NCBI GenBank assembly: GCA_963747735.1
Contig: CAVVGE010000001.1
Coordinates: 558,001 to 622,000, forward strand
DNA from: AP-15 sp963747735
GTDB lineage: Bacteria; Pseudomonadota; Alphaproteobacteria; ATCC43930; CGMCC-115725
Length of the DNA: 64,000 nt
Direction of reading: 5' to 3'
The position numbers were made by a program, and so were the translations under genes. Positions 9,983 to 20,473 of the stretch are shown piece by piece (position 1 is the stretch's first letter; each line of letters starts with the position of its first letter). The notes beneath the pieces are model-generated. The model saw only the letters and a program-made list of their open reading frames with translations, ran no database searches and was not told the origin of the DNA.

Positions 9983-10967
9983 CCGGGGCCGGCTCCCGCT
10001 CGACCGCCGCATGCGCGTGCTTCGAGAGCAGCCTGTCGAAATAGGCGATCGTGCGCTCCAGCCCCGCTCGCAGCCCGGTGCGCGGCTCCCAGCCGATGAC
10101 GGCGCGCGCCTGGGTGATATCCGGGCAGCGCTGGATCGGGTCGTCGATCGGCAGCGGGCGATAGACGATCCCGGAGCGCGATCCGGTCAGCTCGATGATC
10201 AGCTCGGCCAATTCGGCGACCGAGGTTTCGACCGGGTTGCCGAGGTTCATCGGGCCGGTGATGTCGTCCTCGGCCGCCATCAGCGCGAGAAACCCGTCGA
10301 TCAGATCCTCGACATAGCAAAAAGCGCGCGTCTGCATGCCGTCGCCATACAAGGTGATCGGCGCGTTACCCAGCGCCTGCACGATAAAATTGGAGACGAC
10401 GCGGCCGTCATTGGGATGCATGCGCGGCCCATAAGTATTAAAGATGCGAGCAACGCGAATCTTAAGATTGTGTTGGCGGTAGTAATCGAAGAACAGGGTC
10501 TCGGCGCAGCGCTTTCCTTCGTCATAGCAGGCGCGAGGCCCGATCGGGTTGACATTGCCGCGATAGGCTTCAATTTGCGGGTGGACCGTCGGATCGCCGT
10601 AAACCTCAGAGGTCGAAGCCTGGAAGACTTTGGCCTTTAGCCGTTTGGCGAGGCCGAGCATGTTGATCGCGCCGATGACGCTGGTCTTGGTCGTCTGCAC
10701 CGGGTCGAACTGGTAATGGATCGGCGAGGCCGGGCAGGCAAGATTGTAGATTTCGTCGGCCTCGACAAAAAGCGGGTGGGTGATGTCGTGCCGCATCGCC
10801 TCGAAATGCGGATCGCCCAAGAGATGGGCGATGTTGTCTTTGCGCCCGGTAAAGTAGTTGTCGAGGCACAGCACGTCGTCGCCAAGGGCGACGAGCCGCT
10901 CGCAGAGATGCGAGCCGAGAAATCCGGCGCCACCGGTGACGAGAACACGTTTGGCGACAACGCTCAT
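9975..10967 (-). CDS. uxs: UDP-glucuronate decarboxylase (UDP-xylose synthase)
   Basis: A 330-residue extended short-chain dehydrogenase with TGGAGFLG at 11-18 and the catalytic pair Tyr148/Lys152 in ACYDEGKRCAE. NLACPASPIHYQ and RIFNTYGPRMHPNDGRVVSNF are typical of UDP-glucuronate decarboxylases, which make UDP-xylose via UDP-4-keto-arabinose. It lies 20 bases downstream of ugd, which supplies its substrate UDP-glucuronate, so the two form a pathway operon. dTDP-glucose dehydratase is the alternative but fits the motifs less well. Confidence 0.88.
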   Translation of the reverse strand: MSVVAKRVLVTGGAGFLGSHLCERLVALGDDVLCLDNYFTGRKDNIAHLLGDPHFEAMRHDITHPLFVEADEIYNLACPASPIHYQFDPVQTTKTSVIGAINMLGLAKRLKAKVFQASTSEVYGDPTVHPQIEAYRGNVNPIGPRACYDEGKRCAETLFFDYYRQHNLKIRVARIFNTYGPRMHPNDGRVVSNFIVQALGNAPITLYGDGMQTRAFCYVEDLIDGFLALMAAEDDITGPMNLGNPVETSVAELAELIIELTGSRSGIVYRPLPIDDPIQRCPDITQARAVIGWEPRTGLRAGLERTIAYFDRLLSKHAHAAVEREPAPVK

Positions 10968-10987
10968 CGAACGGTCTTTCCCTTATT

Positions 10988-12328
10988 TCAGGCCAACATG
11001 CGCGATGCGGGCCGTTGCATGCGCGGCGGTCGGCCGATGCTGACATAGGACAAGCCCGCTGCCGCCATCTCTTCCGGTTGATAGATGTTCCGCAGGTCGA
11101 TCACCAGCGGGCGCGCCAGCAGCTTTGTGACGCGATCGAGATCGAGGGCGCGAAACGCGTTCCATTCGGTCAGGATGACGAGCGCGTCGGCGCCCACCAT
11201 GGCCGCGTAGGCGTCCGCGCAATACGCTATGCCGGGCAACAGCTTTTTCGCCTCTCCCATGCCTTCGGGGTCGTAGGCGCGGATTTCGGCGCCCGCCGCG
11301 ACCAGGGCCGGGATGATCGCCAAGCTCGGGCTGTCGCGCATATCGTCGGTGTTGGGCTTGAAGGTGAGGCCGAGCACCGCGACGGTTTTGCCGGCGACCG
11401 AGCCGCCGCAGGCGGCGACGATCTTGTCGGCCATCGCAAGCTTGCGCGCCTCGTTGACGCGCAGCACCGCCTCGACGATCGCCAATTCGGCCTCGGCCTC
11501 GTGCGCGGTGCGCACCAGCGCGCGGCAATCCTTGGGAAAGCACGATCCGCCAAAACCGGGCCCCGCATGCAGAAACTTGCGCCCGATGCGGCCGTCGAGA
11601 CCGATGCCGTTGGCGACGTCCTGGACATCGGCGCCGACCCGCTCGCACAGATCGGCGATTTCGTTGATAAACGTGATCTTGGCCGCGAGAAACGCGTTCG
11701 CCGCGTATTTGATCAATTCCGCGGTTTCGATGCCGGTGAACAGCATCGGCGTTTCGAGCAGATAGAGCGGACGGTAAAGCAAGCGCATGACCGCCCGCGC
11801 CCGCTCGCTGTCGCTGCCGATCACCACCCGGTCGGGACGCATGAAATCGCCGATCGCCGAGCCTTCACGCAGAAATTCGGGGTTTGAGACGACGTCGAAC
11901 CCGCCCGCCGGCCGCGTCCGCTGCAAGATGGCCGCAACCTGCCGACCGGTGCCGACCGGCACCGTCGATTTTGTCACCACCACGGCATAATCGGTCAGCG
12001 CCCGCCCGATCTCCTCGGCCGCAGCGAACACATAAGAGAGGTCGGCATGGCCGTCGCCGCGCCGCGACGGGGTGCCGACCGCGATGAACACGGCGTCGGC
12101 CCCAGCCACCGCGGGGGCGAGCTCGGTGGTAAAGACCAATCGCCCGGCGGCGGCGTTCTTCGCCACCAGCGCTTGGAGGCCGGGCTCGAAGATCGGCATC
12201 TCGCCGTCGCGCAGCCGAGCGATCTTGGCCGCGTCCTGGTCGATGCAGGTGACGTCGACGCCGAACTCGGAAAAGCACGCTCCTGAGACCAGGCCGACAT
12301 AGCCGGTGCCGACGACTGCGATGCGCAT
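10988..12328 (-). CDS. ugd: UDP-glucose 6-dehydrogenase
   Basis: A 446-residue NAD-dependent enzyme oxidising UDP-glucose to UDP-glucuronate. The Rossmann motif VVGTGYVGLVSG is at the N-terminus, GTPSRRGDGHADLSYV follows, and catalytic Cys263 lies in GFGGSCFPKD. Length and motif order are normal. It is upstream of uxs on the same strand and divergent from galE, with a 122-base region between that probably holds both promoters. Confidence 0.96.
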   Translation of the reverse strand: MRIAVVGTGYVGLVSGACFSEFGVDVTCIDQDAAKIARLRDGEMPIFEPGLQALVAKNAAAGRLVFTTELAPAVAGADAVFIAVGTPSRRGDGHADLSYVFAAAEEIGRALTDYAVVVTKSTVPVGTGRQVAAILQRTRPAGGFDVVSNPEFLREGSAIGDFMRPDRVVIGSDSERARAVMRLLYRPLYLLETPMLFTGIETAELIKYAANAFLAAKITFINEIADLCERVGADVQDVANGIGLDGRIGRKFLHAGPGFGGSCFPKDCRALVRTAHEAEAELAIVEAVLRVNEARKLAMADKIVAACGGSVAGKTVAVLGLTFKPNTDDMRDSPSLAIIPALVAAGAEIRAYDPEGMGEAKKLLPGIAYCADAYAAMVGADALVILTEWNAFRALDLDRVTKLLARPLVIDLRNIYQPEEMAAAGLSYVSIGRPPRMQRPASRMLA

Positions 12329-12450
12329 CTACTTCCGCCCCTGTCGCGAACGGAGCAATGAACGGCGCGGCCGGCGGCTTATTCCATGCGGAAGAACAGG
12401 CGGCTCGGGCGCGTTGTCGTGATCATAACGCAACGGAGGCGACCACGCGC

Positions 12451-13428
12451 ATGTCTCAATCGGTGCTGGTTACGGGTGGGGCGGGATATATCGGCGCCCA
12501 GACTTGCAAGACTTTGGCGCGGGCGGGGTACCGGCCCGTTGTCCTCGACAATCTGTCGCGCGGGCATCGCGAGGCGGTCCGCTGGGGACCTTTGGTCAAA
12601 GGCGATCTCACTGATCGCGCGCGATTATCCGCAGCCTTGGCCGAGTTCCAGGTGGCGGCGGTGATGCATTTCGCCGGCTATGCTTATGTCGGTAAATCGA
12701 TGTCCGATCCCGCGGCTTACTACGCCAACAACCTCGTCGGCAGCCTGGCGCTGCTCGAGGTGATGCGCGACGCCGGGATCGACCGGATCGTCTTTTCCTC
12801 AACTTGCGCAACCTACGGGATCCCCGAGATCGTGCCGGTCGCGGAGACTGCGCCGCAGCACCCGGTCAATCCCTATGGCGAGACCAAGCTCGCGGTCGAG
12901 CGCGCGCTGCGCTGGTACGGCGAGGCCTACGGCATCCGCTCGGTGGCCTTGCGCTATTTCAACGCCGCCGGCGCCGACCGCGACAGCGAGATCGGCGCCC
13001 GCCACGATCCCGAGACCCGCCTTGTGCCGTTGGCCGTCGAAGCCGCGCTCGGCCGCCGGCAGCTCGATGTCTACGGCACGGATTATCCGACGCCGGACGG
13101 CACTGCGATCCGTGACTATATCCACGTCGAGGACCTCGCTGTCGCCCATCTGCGGGCGCTCGAATATCTGGCCGCCGGGGGTGGCGCCATCGCCCTCAAT
13201 CTCGGCACCGGTCGCGGCCATTCGGTGCGGGAAGTGATCGCTGCGGTAGAAATGGTCGGCGGGCAGAAGCTCCCTTGGCGGGCCGCGCCGCGGCGGCCGG
13301 GCGACCCGCCGGCGCTGGTCGCCGACCCGCGCCTCGCCGGCGAGACTTTGGATTGGCGGGCGCAGCTTTCCGATCTCGACACGATCGTGCGATCGACTTT
13401 TGCCTGGCATACCCGCCGCGCGGAATGA
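12451..13428 (+). CDS. galE: UDP-glucose 4-epimerase
   Basis: A 325-residue NAD-dependent epimerase interconverting UDP-glucose and UDP-galactose. It has GGAGYIGAQ near the N-terminus, FSSTCATYG, the catalytic NPYGETKLAVE and LRYFNAAGAD. The ATG at 12451 has GGAGG about ten bases upstream; an earlier in-frame ATG adds a non-conserved extension. The stop overlaps a possible start of the following glycosidase-glycosyltransferase gene, suggesting one polysaccharide transcription unit. Confidence 0.94.
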   Translation: MSQSVLVTGGAGYIGAQTCKTLARAGYRPVVLDNLSRGHREAVRWGPLVKGDLTDRARLSAALAEFQVAAVMHFAGYAYVGKSMSDPAAYYANNLVGSLALLEVMRDAGIDRIVFSSTCATYGIPEIVPVAETAPQHPVNPYGETKLAVERALRWYGEAYGIRSVALRYFNAAGADRDSEIGARHDPETRLVPLAVEAALGRRQLDVYGTDYPTPDGTAIRDYIHVEDLAVAHLRALEYLAAGGGAIALNLGTGRGHSVREVIAAVEMVGGQKLPWRAAPRRPGDPPALVADPRLAGETLDWRAQLSDLDTIVRSTFAWHTRRAE

Positions 13429-13517
13429 CTCGGCGTGCCGCGCGTTGTGCCGGGGTTGTCGCGAGCGCAAATTCGGCGCTTGCCAAAGCTTGCGCGCAAT
13501 CCCGGGAATTCCAGGGA

Positions 13518-16133
13518 ATGACGATCGTCGAGACCGCCGAATTCGAGGCGCGTCCCCAGCCAGTGCCAATGCCAGTGCCGGCGCCGGTGCCCGCGGCGGC
13601 GCCGGGTCCGATCCGCGTTCAGGGCAAATTCTTCTTCGCCGGCGAGCACAAGCATTTCGTCAAGGGTGTCACCTACGGCCCCTTCGCCGTCGGCAGCCAC
13701 GGCGCACAATTTCCGGAAGCGGCGATTGTGGCCCGCGACTTCGCGCTGATGGGGGCGGCCGGGATCAACACCGTGCGGGTCTTTACCGTGCCGCCGCTAT
13801 GGCTGCTCGACGCGGCCGAGCGCGCCGGGTTGAGGCTCCTCGTCGGGCTTCCCTGGTCGCAGCATGTCGCCTTTCTCGACAGCCCCACGGTTCAGGCCCG
13901 GATCCGCGAGGCGGTCACCTCCGGGGTGCGCGATTGCGCCCGCCACCCGGCGATTTTCGCCTATCTCGTCGGCAACGAGATCCCGCCGGACATGGTCCGC
14001 TGGCACGGGGCGGAGAAGGTGCGCCGGTTTGTCCGCAGCCTCCTGGCGCTGGTCAAGGCCGAACACCCCGAAGCGCTCGTCAGCTACGCCAATTTCCCGT
14101 CTACCGAATATCTGACGATCGATTTCACCGATTTTATTTGCTTCAACGTCTATCTGCACGACGAGGCGGCGTTCCGCCGCTATATCGCCCGGCTGCACAA
14201 CCTCGCCGCCGACAAGCCGCTGCTCTTGACCGAATTCGGCGTCAATTCGTTCCGACAAGGTGAAAATGAGCAGCGCGATATTCTTTCCTGGCAAGTCCGC
14301 GCCGCGTTCGCGGCGGGGGTCGCCGGGACTTTTGTCTTTGCCTGGACCGACGAGTGGTTCACGGGCGGTCATCCGATTGCGGATTGGGCGTTCGGCCTCG
14401 TCGACCGCGAGCGCCACCCAAAACCGGCGCTCGCCGCCGTCGAGGAATGTTATTCGGGTCGGCTGCCCGCCGCGCTGCCCCGGCATCCGCGGGTTTCGGT
14501 CGTCGTGTGCGCCTACAACGCCGAGCGCACGATGGAGCAGTGCCTCGCCTCGCTCGCGACGCTGAGCTACCCCGATTACGAGGTCGTCGTCGTCAATGAC
14601 GGGTCGCGCGACCGCACCCTCGAAATCGCCGAAAGCTTTGGCTATTGCCGGATCATCAGCCAGCCCAACCGGGGGCTCTCCGTCGCCCGCAACGTCGGCG
14701 CCGAGGCCGCGACCGGCGAGATCGTCGCCTATACCGACAGCGACTGCGTCGCCGACCCCGATTGGCTGACCTATCTTATCGCCAAGATGGAGGCGAACGG
14801 ACTTGCCGCCTGCGGCGGCCCGAATTTTCCGCCGCCCGAGGACAGCCTCGTCCCGGCCGTGGTGGCGGTGTCGCCGGGCGGCCCGACGCATGTGCTGATC
14901 GGCGACGAGACCGCCGAGCACATCGCCGGCTGCAACATGGCGTTCCGGCGCGAGGCGTTGCTGCGGCTCGGCGGCTTCGACCCGGTCTATCGCGCCGCCG
15001 GCGACGATGTCGACATCTGCTGGCGGTTCCAGGATGCCGGCTATGTGATCGGCTTCAGCCCGGCCGCCATTGTCTGGCATTTCCGCCGCAACACGGTCGC
15101 CGCCTATTGCCGCCAGCAGCAGGGCTACGGCAAGGCCGAGGCGCTCGTCTATGCGAAGCACCCGTTCCGCTTCAACATGTTCGGGCAGGCGAAGTGGCTG
15201 GGGCGGATTTACGGCGACCTGTCGACCGCGCTGCTGCTGTCGCGCCGGCCGGTCATCTATTCGGGTGTGTTCGGGCGCGGCCTGTTCCAGACCTTGTACG
15301 AGCCGCCCGCCTCGCTCGGCGCGTTCCTGCCGCTGAGCTTCGAATGGAGCGCCGCTTCCCTCGTTCTGGCGCTGATCGGCATCGCGCTCGGCGGCTGGTG
15401 GTGGCTCTTCGTCGTGCCGCTGTTGACGACGGCTGCGATGTGCGTCAACGGCGCGCGCAAGGCGCCGATCGACCGTCGCTTTACCGGGCTGAAAGCGCGC
15501 GCGCTGGTCGCTTTGCTGATTTATCTGGGGCCGCTGCTGCGCGGTTGGGAGCGGCTCAAATGGCGCCTGCGCGGCCTGCGCGGGCACCGTCATATCGGGC
15601 TTCCCCCGGCCGAGCAGCGACCGCGCATCGCCTGGGCCGACCGCGCCCTCGATCTCGCCTATTGGAGCGATGAAGGCACCGAAAAAGAAGCGCTGCTCGG
15701 CGCCCTCACCGACTTTCTGCTGCCGCACAAATACGTCGTCGCAACCGACACCGGATGGAGCGGCTGGGACCTCGAAATCGCGCGCGGCCTCGGCGGCCGG
15801 TCGATGATCCTGGTCTGCACCGAGAACCATGGCGGCGCAAAACGGCTGTTGCGCGTGCGGTGCACGATGCGCTTTGCCGCACCCGCCCGCTTTCTGCTGC
15901 GCGGCTGCGCGGCATTGACGGCGCTCGCGCTGATCCTCGGCGCGCCGCTCGCCGCGGCGGCCATCGCCGGCGCCGGGCTCGCCGGGTTCGCCGCCATGGC
16001 CTGGCAGCTCGCCGGCTTTGGCCGCCTGATCCACCGCATCGTCGAGACCGTCGCCAAAGAGGTCCGGCTGCTGCCCGTGGAGCGCGCCGCCGGGGAGCGC
16101 GCCGCCAGGGAGCGCGCCGCCGCGCCGCGCTAG
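13518..16133 (+). CDS. Fused glycoside hydrolase (clan GH-A fold) - family 2 glycosyltransferase
   Basis: An 871-residue membrane-associated fusion. A Pro-rich N-terminus leads to a TIM-barrel glycosidase-like domain (about 31-315) with both expected glutamates, E154 in LVGNEIP and E239 in LLTEFGV. A GT-A family 2 transferase (about 325-600) follows, with VSVVVCAYN, VVNDGSRD and the D-x-D in YTDSDC (407-409). Hydrophobic segments near 615-655 and 785-830 probably anchor it, and the tail has short ERAA repeats. An alternative start at 13425 overlaps the galE stop (ATGA). Between galE and an exporter, it probably makes and trims or transfers an extracellular glycan; the sugar is unknown. Confidence 0.85.
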   Translation: MTIVETAEFEARPQPVPMPVPAPVPAAAPGPIRVQGKFFFAGEHKHFVKGVTYGPFAVGSHGAQFPEAAIVARDFALMGAAGINTVRVFTVPPLWLLDAAERAGLRLLVGLPWSQHVAFLDSPTVQARIREAVTSGVRDCARHPAIFAYLVGNEIPPDMVRWHGAEKVRRFVRSLLALVKAEHPEALVSYANFPSTEYLTIDFTDFICFNVYLHDEAAFRRYIARLHNLAADKPLLLTEFGVNSFRQGENEQRDILSWQVRAAFAAGVAGTFVFAWTDEWFTGGHPIADWAFGLVDRERHPKPALAAVEECYSGRLPAALPRHPRVSVVVCAYNAERTMEQCLASLATLSYPDYEVVVVNDGSRDRTLEIAESFGYCRIISQPNRGLSVARNVGAEAATGEIVAYTDSDCVADPDWLTYLIAKMEANGLAACGGPNFPPPEDSLVPAVVAVSPGGPTHVLIGDETAEHIAGCNMAFRREALLRLGGFDPVYRAAGDDVDICWRFQDAGYVIGFSPAAIVWHFRRNTVAAYCRQQQGYGKAEALVYAKHPFRFNMFGQAKWLGRIYGDLSTALLLSRRPVIYSGVFGRGLFQTLYEPPASLGAFLPLSFEWSAASLVLALIGIALGGWWWLFVVPLLTTAAMCVNGARKAPIDRRFTGLKARALVALLIYLGPLLRGWERLKWRLRGLRGHRHIGLPPAEQRPRIAWADRALDLAYWSDEGTEKEALLGALTDFLLPHKYVVATDTGWSGWDLEIARGLGGRSMILVCTENHGGAKRLLRVRCTMRFAAPARFLLRGCAALTALALILGAPLAAAAIAGAGLAGFAAMAWQLAGFGRLIHRIVETVAKEVRLLPVERAAGERAARERAAAPR

Positions 16134-16137
16134 CAGC

Positions 16138-17916
16138 GTGCTCAACAAGCTTTTTCCGTATCTGCGCCCCTATCGCTGGCAGGTCGCCTGGGCGCTGGCC
16201 CAGGTGCTTCTGATCACCGGCTTCGAGCTCCTAAAGCCGTGGCCGCTGAAGGTGGTCATCGACAATGTCCTCGGCGGCAAACCGCTGGGCTTCTCGCCGG
16301 GTTGGCCCCCGACTCGGCTTCTCGTTTTCGCCTGTATCGGCATCGTCGCGATCCATCTCGGCAGCGGCGCGCTGACATTGCTGCACAACTACACGACGAT
16401 CCGGGTCGGCCAGAACATGGTCAACGACCTGCGCGGCGCGCTCTACGCGCATCTGCAACGCCTCTCGCTCGCCTTTCACGGCCGCCAGCGCGTCGGTGAC
16501 CTCCTCTACCGGATCACCGCCGACAGCTTTGCCGTGCAGACGATGATCATGAACGGCGCGCTGCCGATCCTTAGCGCCGTCGTGCTGCTCGCCGGCATGC
16601 TGTTGATCCTGTTTCCGCTCGACCCGGTCCTGACCCTCTTGTCGCTGATCGTCGTTCCGGCCCTGTTCGCGCTGATCGCGGGCTTCAACCGCAAGATCAT
16701 CGATGTCGCCGGCGAGGTGCGGGTAACCGAGAGCCGGGTCTATTCGCTCGTCCAATGGACGATGGCGTCGATCAAGGTGGTCCAGGCTTTTGCCAAGGAG
16801 GAGGACGAGCATCGCCGGTTTATGGGTGCGAGCCGCGAAAGCTTGCGCGCGACGTTGCGGCTCTATAGCTGGCAGACGCTTTATTCGGGTGCCGTCAACC
16901 TGATGATCGCAGCAGGGACGGCGCTCGTCGTCTATGCCGGCGCCCGCGCGGCTTTGTCGGGCCGGCTGACGATCGGAGAGCTCATCGTCTTTATCTCCTA
17001 CCTCGCCCAGCTTTACGCACCGATCAACCAGATGACGCAGAGCTGGGGGTTGATCGCCGGCGCCAGGGTCGGCGCGCGGCGCGTGTTCGAGGTGCTCGAT
17101 ACGGCGCCCGACCTCAAGGACGGCGCGCGCAATTTTCCGGCCGAGGGAGCGCAGGGCGCCGTCGCCTGGCGCCATGTCGCCTTTTCCTACCGCGCCGGCA
17201 TTCCGGTATTGAGCGGCATCGATCTGTGCGCCGAGCCGGGCGAAAAGATCGCCATCGTCGGGCCGACCGGGGCCGGCAAATCGACCCTCCTCTCATTGCT
17301 GCCGCGATTCTTCGACCCCGCTGCCGGGACGGTCGCGATCGACGGCGTCGATCTGCGCGAATACACGCTCAAATCGCTGCGCCGCCAGATCGGGCTGGTG
17401 CTGCAGCCACCGCTGGTTTTCCCGCTGTCGCTGCGCGACAACATCGCCTATGGCCGGCCCGGCGCCGACGAGGCGGCGATCGCGCGGGCGGCACGGCTCG
17501 CCTGCCTCGACGACCTGATCGCCGGATTGCCCGAGGGCTGGGACACGGTCGTCGGCGAAGCCGGCTGGGCCTTGTCGGAAGGCGAAAAGCAGCGCATCAC
17601 GATCGCCCGCGCCCTATTGCGCGATGCGCCGATCCTGATCCTCGACGAGCCGACCTCGGCGCTCGACGTCGCGACCGAAGCGCTGGTCATGGAAGGGATC
17701 GACCGGCTGATGCAGGGCCGCACCACCTTTATCATCGCGCATCGCCTCTCGACGGTGCGGCGCTGCGACCGGATCGCGGTGCTCAGCAACGGCGCCATCG
17801 CCGAGGAGGGCAGCCTCGCCGAGCTGTTGCGCCGCGACGGCATCTTTGCCGGCTATTACCGCACCCAATTCGCGCCGCAAGCCTCGCCCGCGACCGAGCT
17901 CCCGATCGGCGCCTGA
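16138..17916 (+). CDS. ABC exporter, fused permease and ATPase
   Basis: A 592-residue half-transporter of the MsbA/NdvA type. Six membrane segments occupy about residues 1-320. The ATPase has Walker A GPTGAGKST (about 376-384), signature LSEGEKQR (about 479) and Walker B LILDEPTSALD. The signature begins LSEGE where LSGGQ is usual. A GTG start lies four bases after the previous stop, so the genes are probably co-translated. Export of a glycan or glycolipid made by the upstream glycosyltransferase is the natural inference; the cargo cannot be read from the sequence. Confidence 0.9.
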   Translation: MLNKLFPYLRPYRWQVAWALAQVLLITGFELLKPWPLKVVIDNVLGGKPLGFSPGWPPTRLLVFACIGIVAIHLGSGALTLLHNYTTIRVGQNMVNDLRGALYAHLQRLSLAFHGRQRVGDLLYRITADSFAVQTMIMNGALPILSAVVLLAGMLLILFPLDPVLTLLSLIVVPALFALIAGFNRKIIDVAGEVRVTESRVYSLVQWTMASIKVVQAFAKEEDEHRRFMGASRESLRATLRLYSWQTLYSGAVNLMIAAGTALVVYAGARAALSGRLTIGELIVFISYLAQLYAPINQMTQSWGLIAGARVGARRVFEVLDTAPDLKDGARNFPAEGAQGAVAWRHVAFSYRAGIPVLSGIDLCAEPGEKIAIVGPTGAGKSTLLSLLPRFFDPAAGTVAIDGVDLREYTLKSLRRQIGLVLQPPLVFPLSLRDNIAYGRPGADEAAIARAARLACLDDLIAGLPEGWDTVVGEAGWALSEGEKQRITIARALLRDAPILILDEPTSALDVATEALVMEGIDRLMQGRTTFIIAHRLSTVRRCDRIAVLSNGAIAEEGSLAELLRRDGIFAGYYRTQFAPQASPATELPIGA

Positions 17917-17951
17917 GCTTTGCGCTTGCCCGGGGAGCGAAATCGGCCCGC

Positions 17952-18649
<698 letters not shown>

Positions 18650-18653
<4 letters not shown>

Positions 18654-20473
18654 GCTGCCGCGACCCCGCCCAAATAGGCTTCCTGCACCAGCGCGTTGCG
18701 CTGGATTTCGGCGGGCGTGCCCTCGGCCAAGAGCGCCCCTTCGTGCAATACGGTGATGCGCTCGGCCAGCTCGAAGACCGCGTCCATGTCGTGCTCGACG
18801 ACGACGAGGGTGCGCCCGCGGCGGATGTTTTTCAAAAGCTGCACGGTCTCGGTGCGCTCGCGCGGGCTCATCCCGGCGAGCGGCTCGTCGAGCAGCAGCA
18901 GGGAGGGCGAGGCGGCGAGCGCGAGGCCGATCTCGAGCCGCCGCTTTTCGCCATAGGCGAGCTCGGCGACCGGGACGTCGGCGCGCGCGGCGAGCCCGAC
19001 CAGCGCCAAGGTGCTCTCGACCTGGGTGTCGAGGCCACGCACCCGGTCGATCCGGCGCATCAGGTCGAGGCGGAAGGTGCCGCGGCGCTCTGCCAGGGCC
19101 GCGATCACGATGTTTTCGCGCAAGGTCAGCCGGGCGAACAGCTGGTTGACCTGATAGCTCTTGGTCAGCCCGAGCTGGCATACGCGCGAAACATCCATGC
19201 CGGTGATGTCGCGGCCGTGAAAGACGATCTGCCCGGCGCTCGGCGGCAATTCGCAGGTCAGCATCTTGAAGAAGGTGCTCTTGCCAGCACCGTTCGGGCC
19301 GATGATCGCGCGCAATTCGCCGGCCTCGACGGCGAAATCGATGTTGCGGTTGGCGACGAGGCCGCCAAACGATTTGGTCAGCCCGCGGGCTTCGAGCGCC
19401 GGGCCGGAGAACGCCGTCTCATGGCGGCGGCGCAGCGGGCCGATGCTGGCGAGCGGTGCGGCGGCGGGTGCCGGCGCCGCCTCGGGGACGGGCGGATGCC
19501 GGGGTGCCGCCAGACGTGCGAAGAGATCCTTCAGGCCGCCGATCAGGCCGCGGCGCAGGAAACAGACGAGCAGCACGAAGACCAGCCCGAGCACCAGCTT
19601 CCAGGCTGCGCCGAGCCCGACCACGGCCTGCAGAAAGTCGCGCAGAAAAAGCCAGACCGCGGCCCCGAGCAACGGGCCGAACAGGGTCCCGACCCCGCCG
19701 ATCGCGGTCTGCATCACCAACTGCCCCGAGGTGTCGAAGGTGAAGGCGTCGGGCGGCATAAAGCCCTGCAAGACGCCGAGCAGCCCGCCGGCAAACCCGG
19801 CATAGGCGGCGGCGATGACAAAGGCGGCGAGCTTGTAGAGACCGACCCTGTGGCCGACAGCCCGCGCCCGCAGCGGGTTGTCGCGGATCGCGCTCAGGAT
19901 CGCACCGACCGGCGAGCGCACGATGCGCAGCGCCAGGACGATGCCGATGAAGTAGCAGACGGCGAGAAACCCGTACATCGACCAGCCGGTGCCGACCTGA
20001 TAGCTGAAGCCGGCGAAGGCGAATTTCGGCGCCGGCACGCCCGGCAACCCGTTCTCGCCGCCGGTCCAGGCGGAGAGCGGCGAGTTCTCGACAAAAAAGA
20101 ACATCTCGGCGATCGCCACCGTGATCATCGCGAAGTAGATGCCGGTGCGGCGCAGCGCCACGACACCGACCGCGACCCCGGCCAATGCGGCGCCGACCGT
20201 GCCGACGACGAGCGCCGCCACGACATTCGACATCAGATTGTTGACCAGGAGGTAGGCGGCGACAAACCCGCCGGTGCCGTAAAACGCCGACTGGCCGAAC
20301 GACAGCAGCCCGGTATAGCCGAACAGGATATCGAAGCCGATGCCGAACAGGCCCCAGACCAGGATCTGGTTGACCGTGTTCGGAGCGAAGCCGAGAGGCG
20401 GCAGAACAAACGGGGCGGCGACGAGGCCGAGTGCCGTCAGTCCCTCGACCAGGAGCGGGCGCCGCCGCCGCAT
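18650..20473 (-). CDS. LivM permease - LivG ATPase fusion
   Basis: A 607-residue single polypeptide. The N-terminal ~300 residues are a LivM-type permease with many membrane segments (GYTGLLSFGQSAFYG is the LivM signature). A Pro/Ala-rich linker follows. From about 360 there is a LivG-type ATPase with Walker A GPNGAGKST, signature LAYGEKRRLEIG and Walker B LLLLDEPLAGMSP. Separate LivM and LivG are the norm. It is coupled to livH upstream and livF downstream by overlapping stop/start codons. Confidence 0.93.

Noticed and set aside
13425..13517. Alternative longer start for the glycosidase-glycosyltransferase gene
   Set aside because: No ribosome site and no recognisable sequence in the extra 31 residues, but the overlap with the galE stop keeps it possible.
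16078..16133. Short GC-rich repeats at the end of the glycosyltransferase gene
   Set aside because: They encode an ERAA-type tail within one frame; no sign of a separate element.
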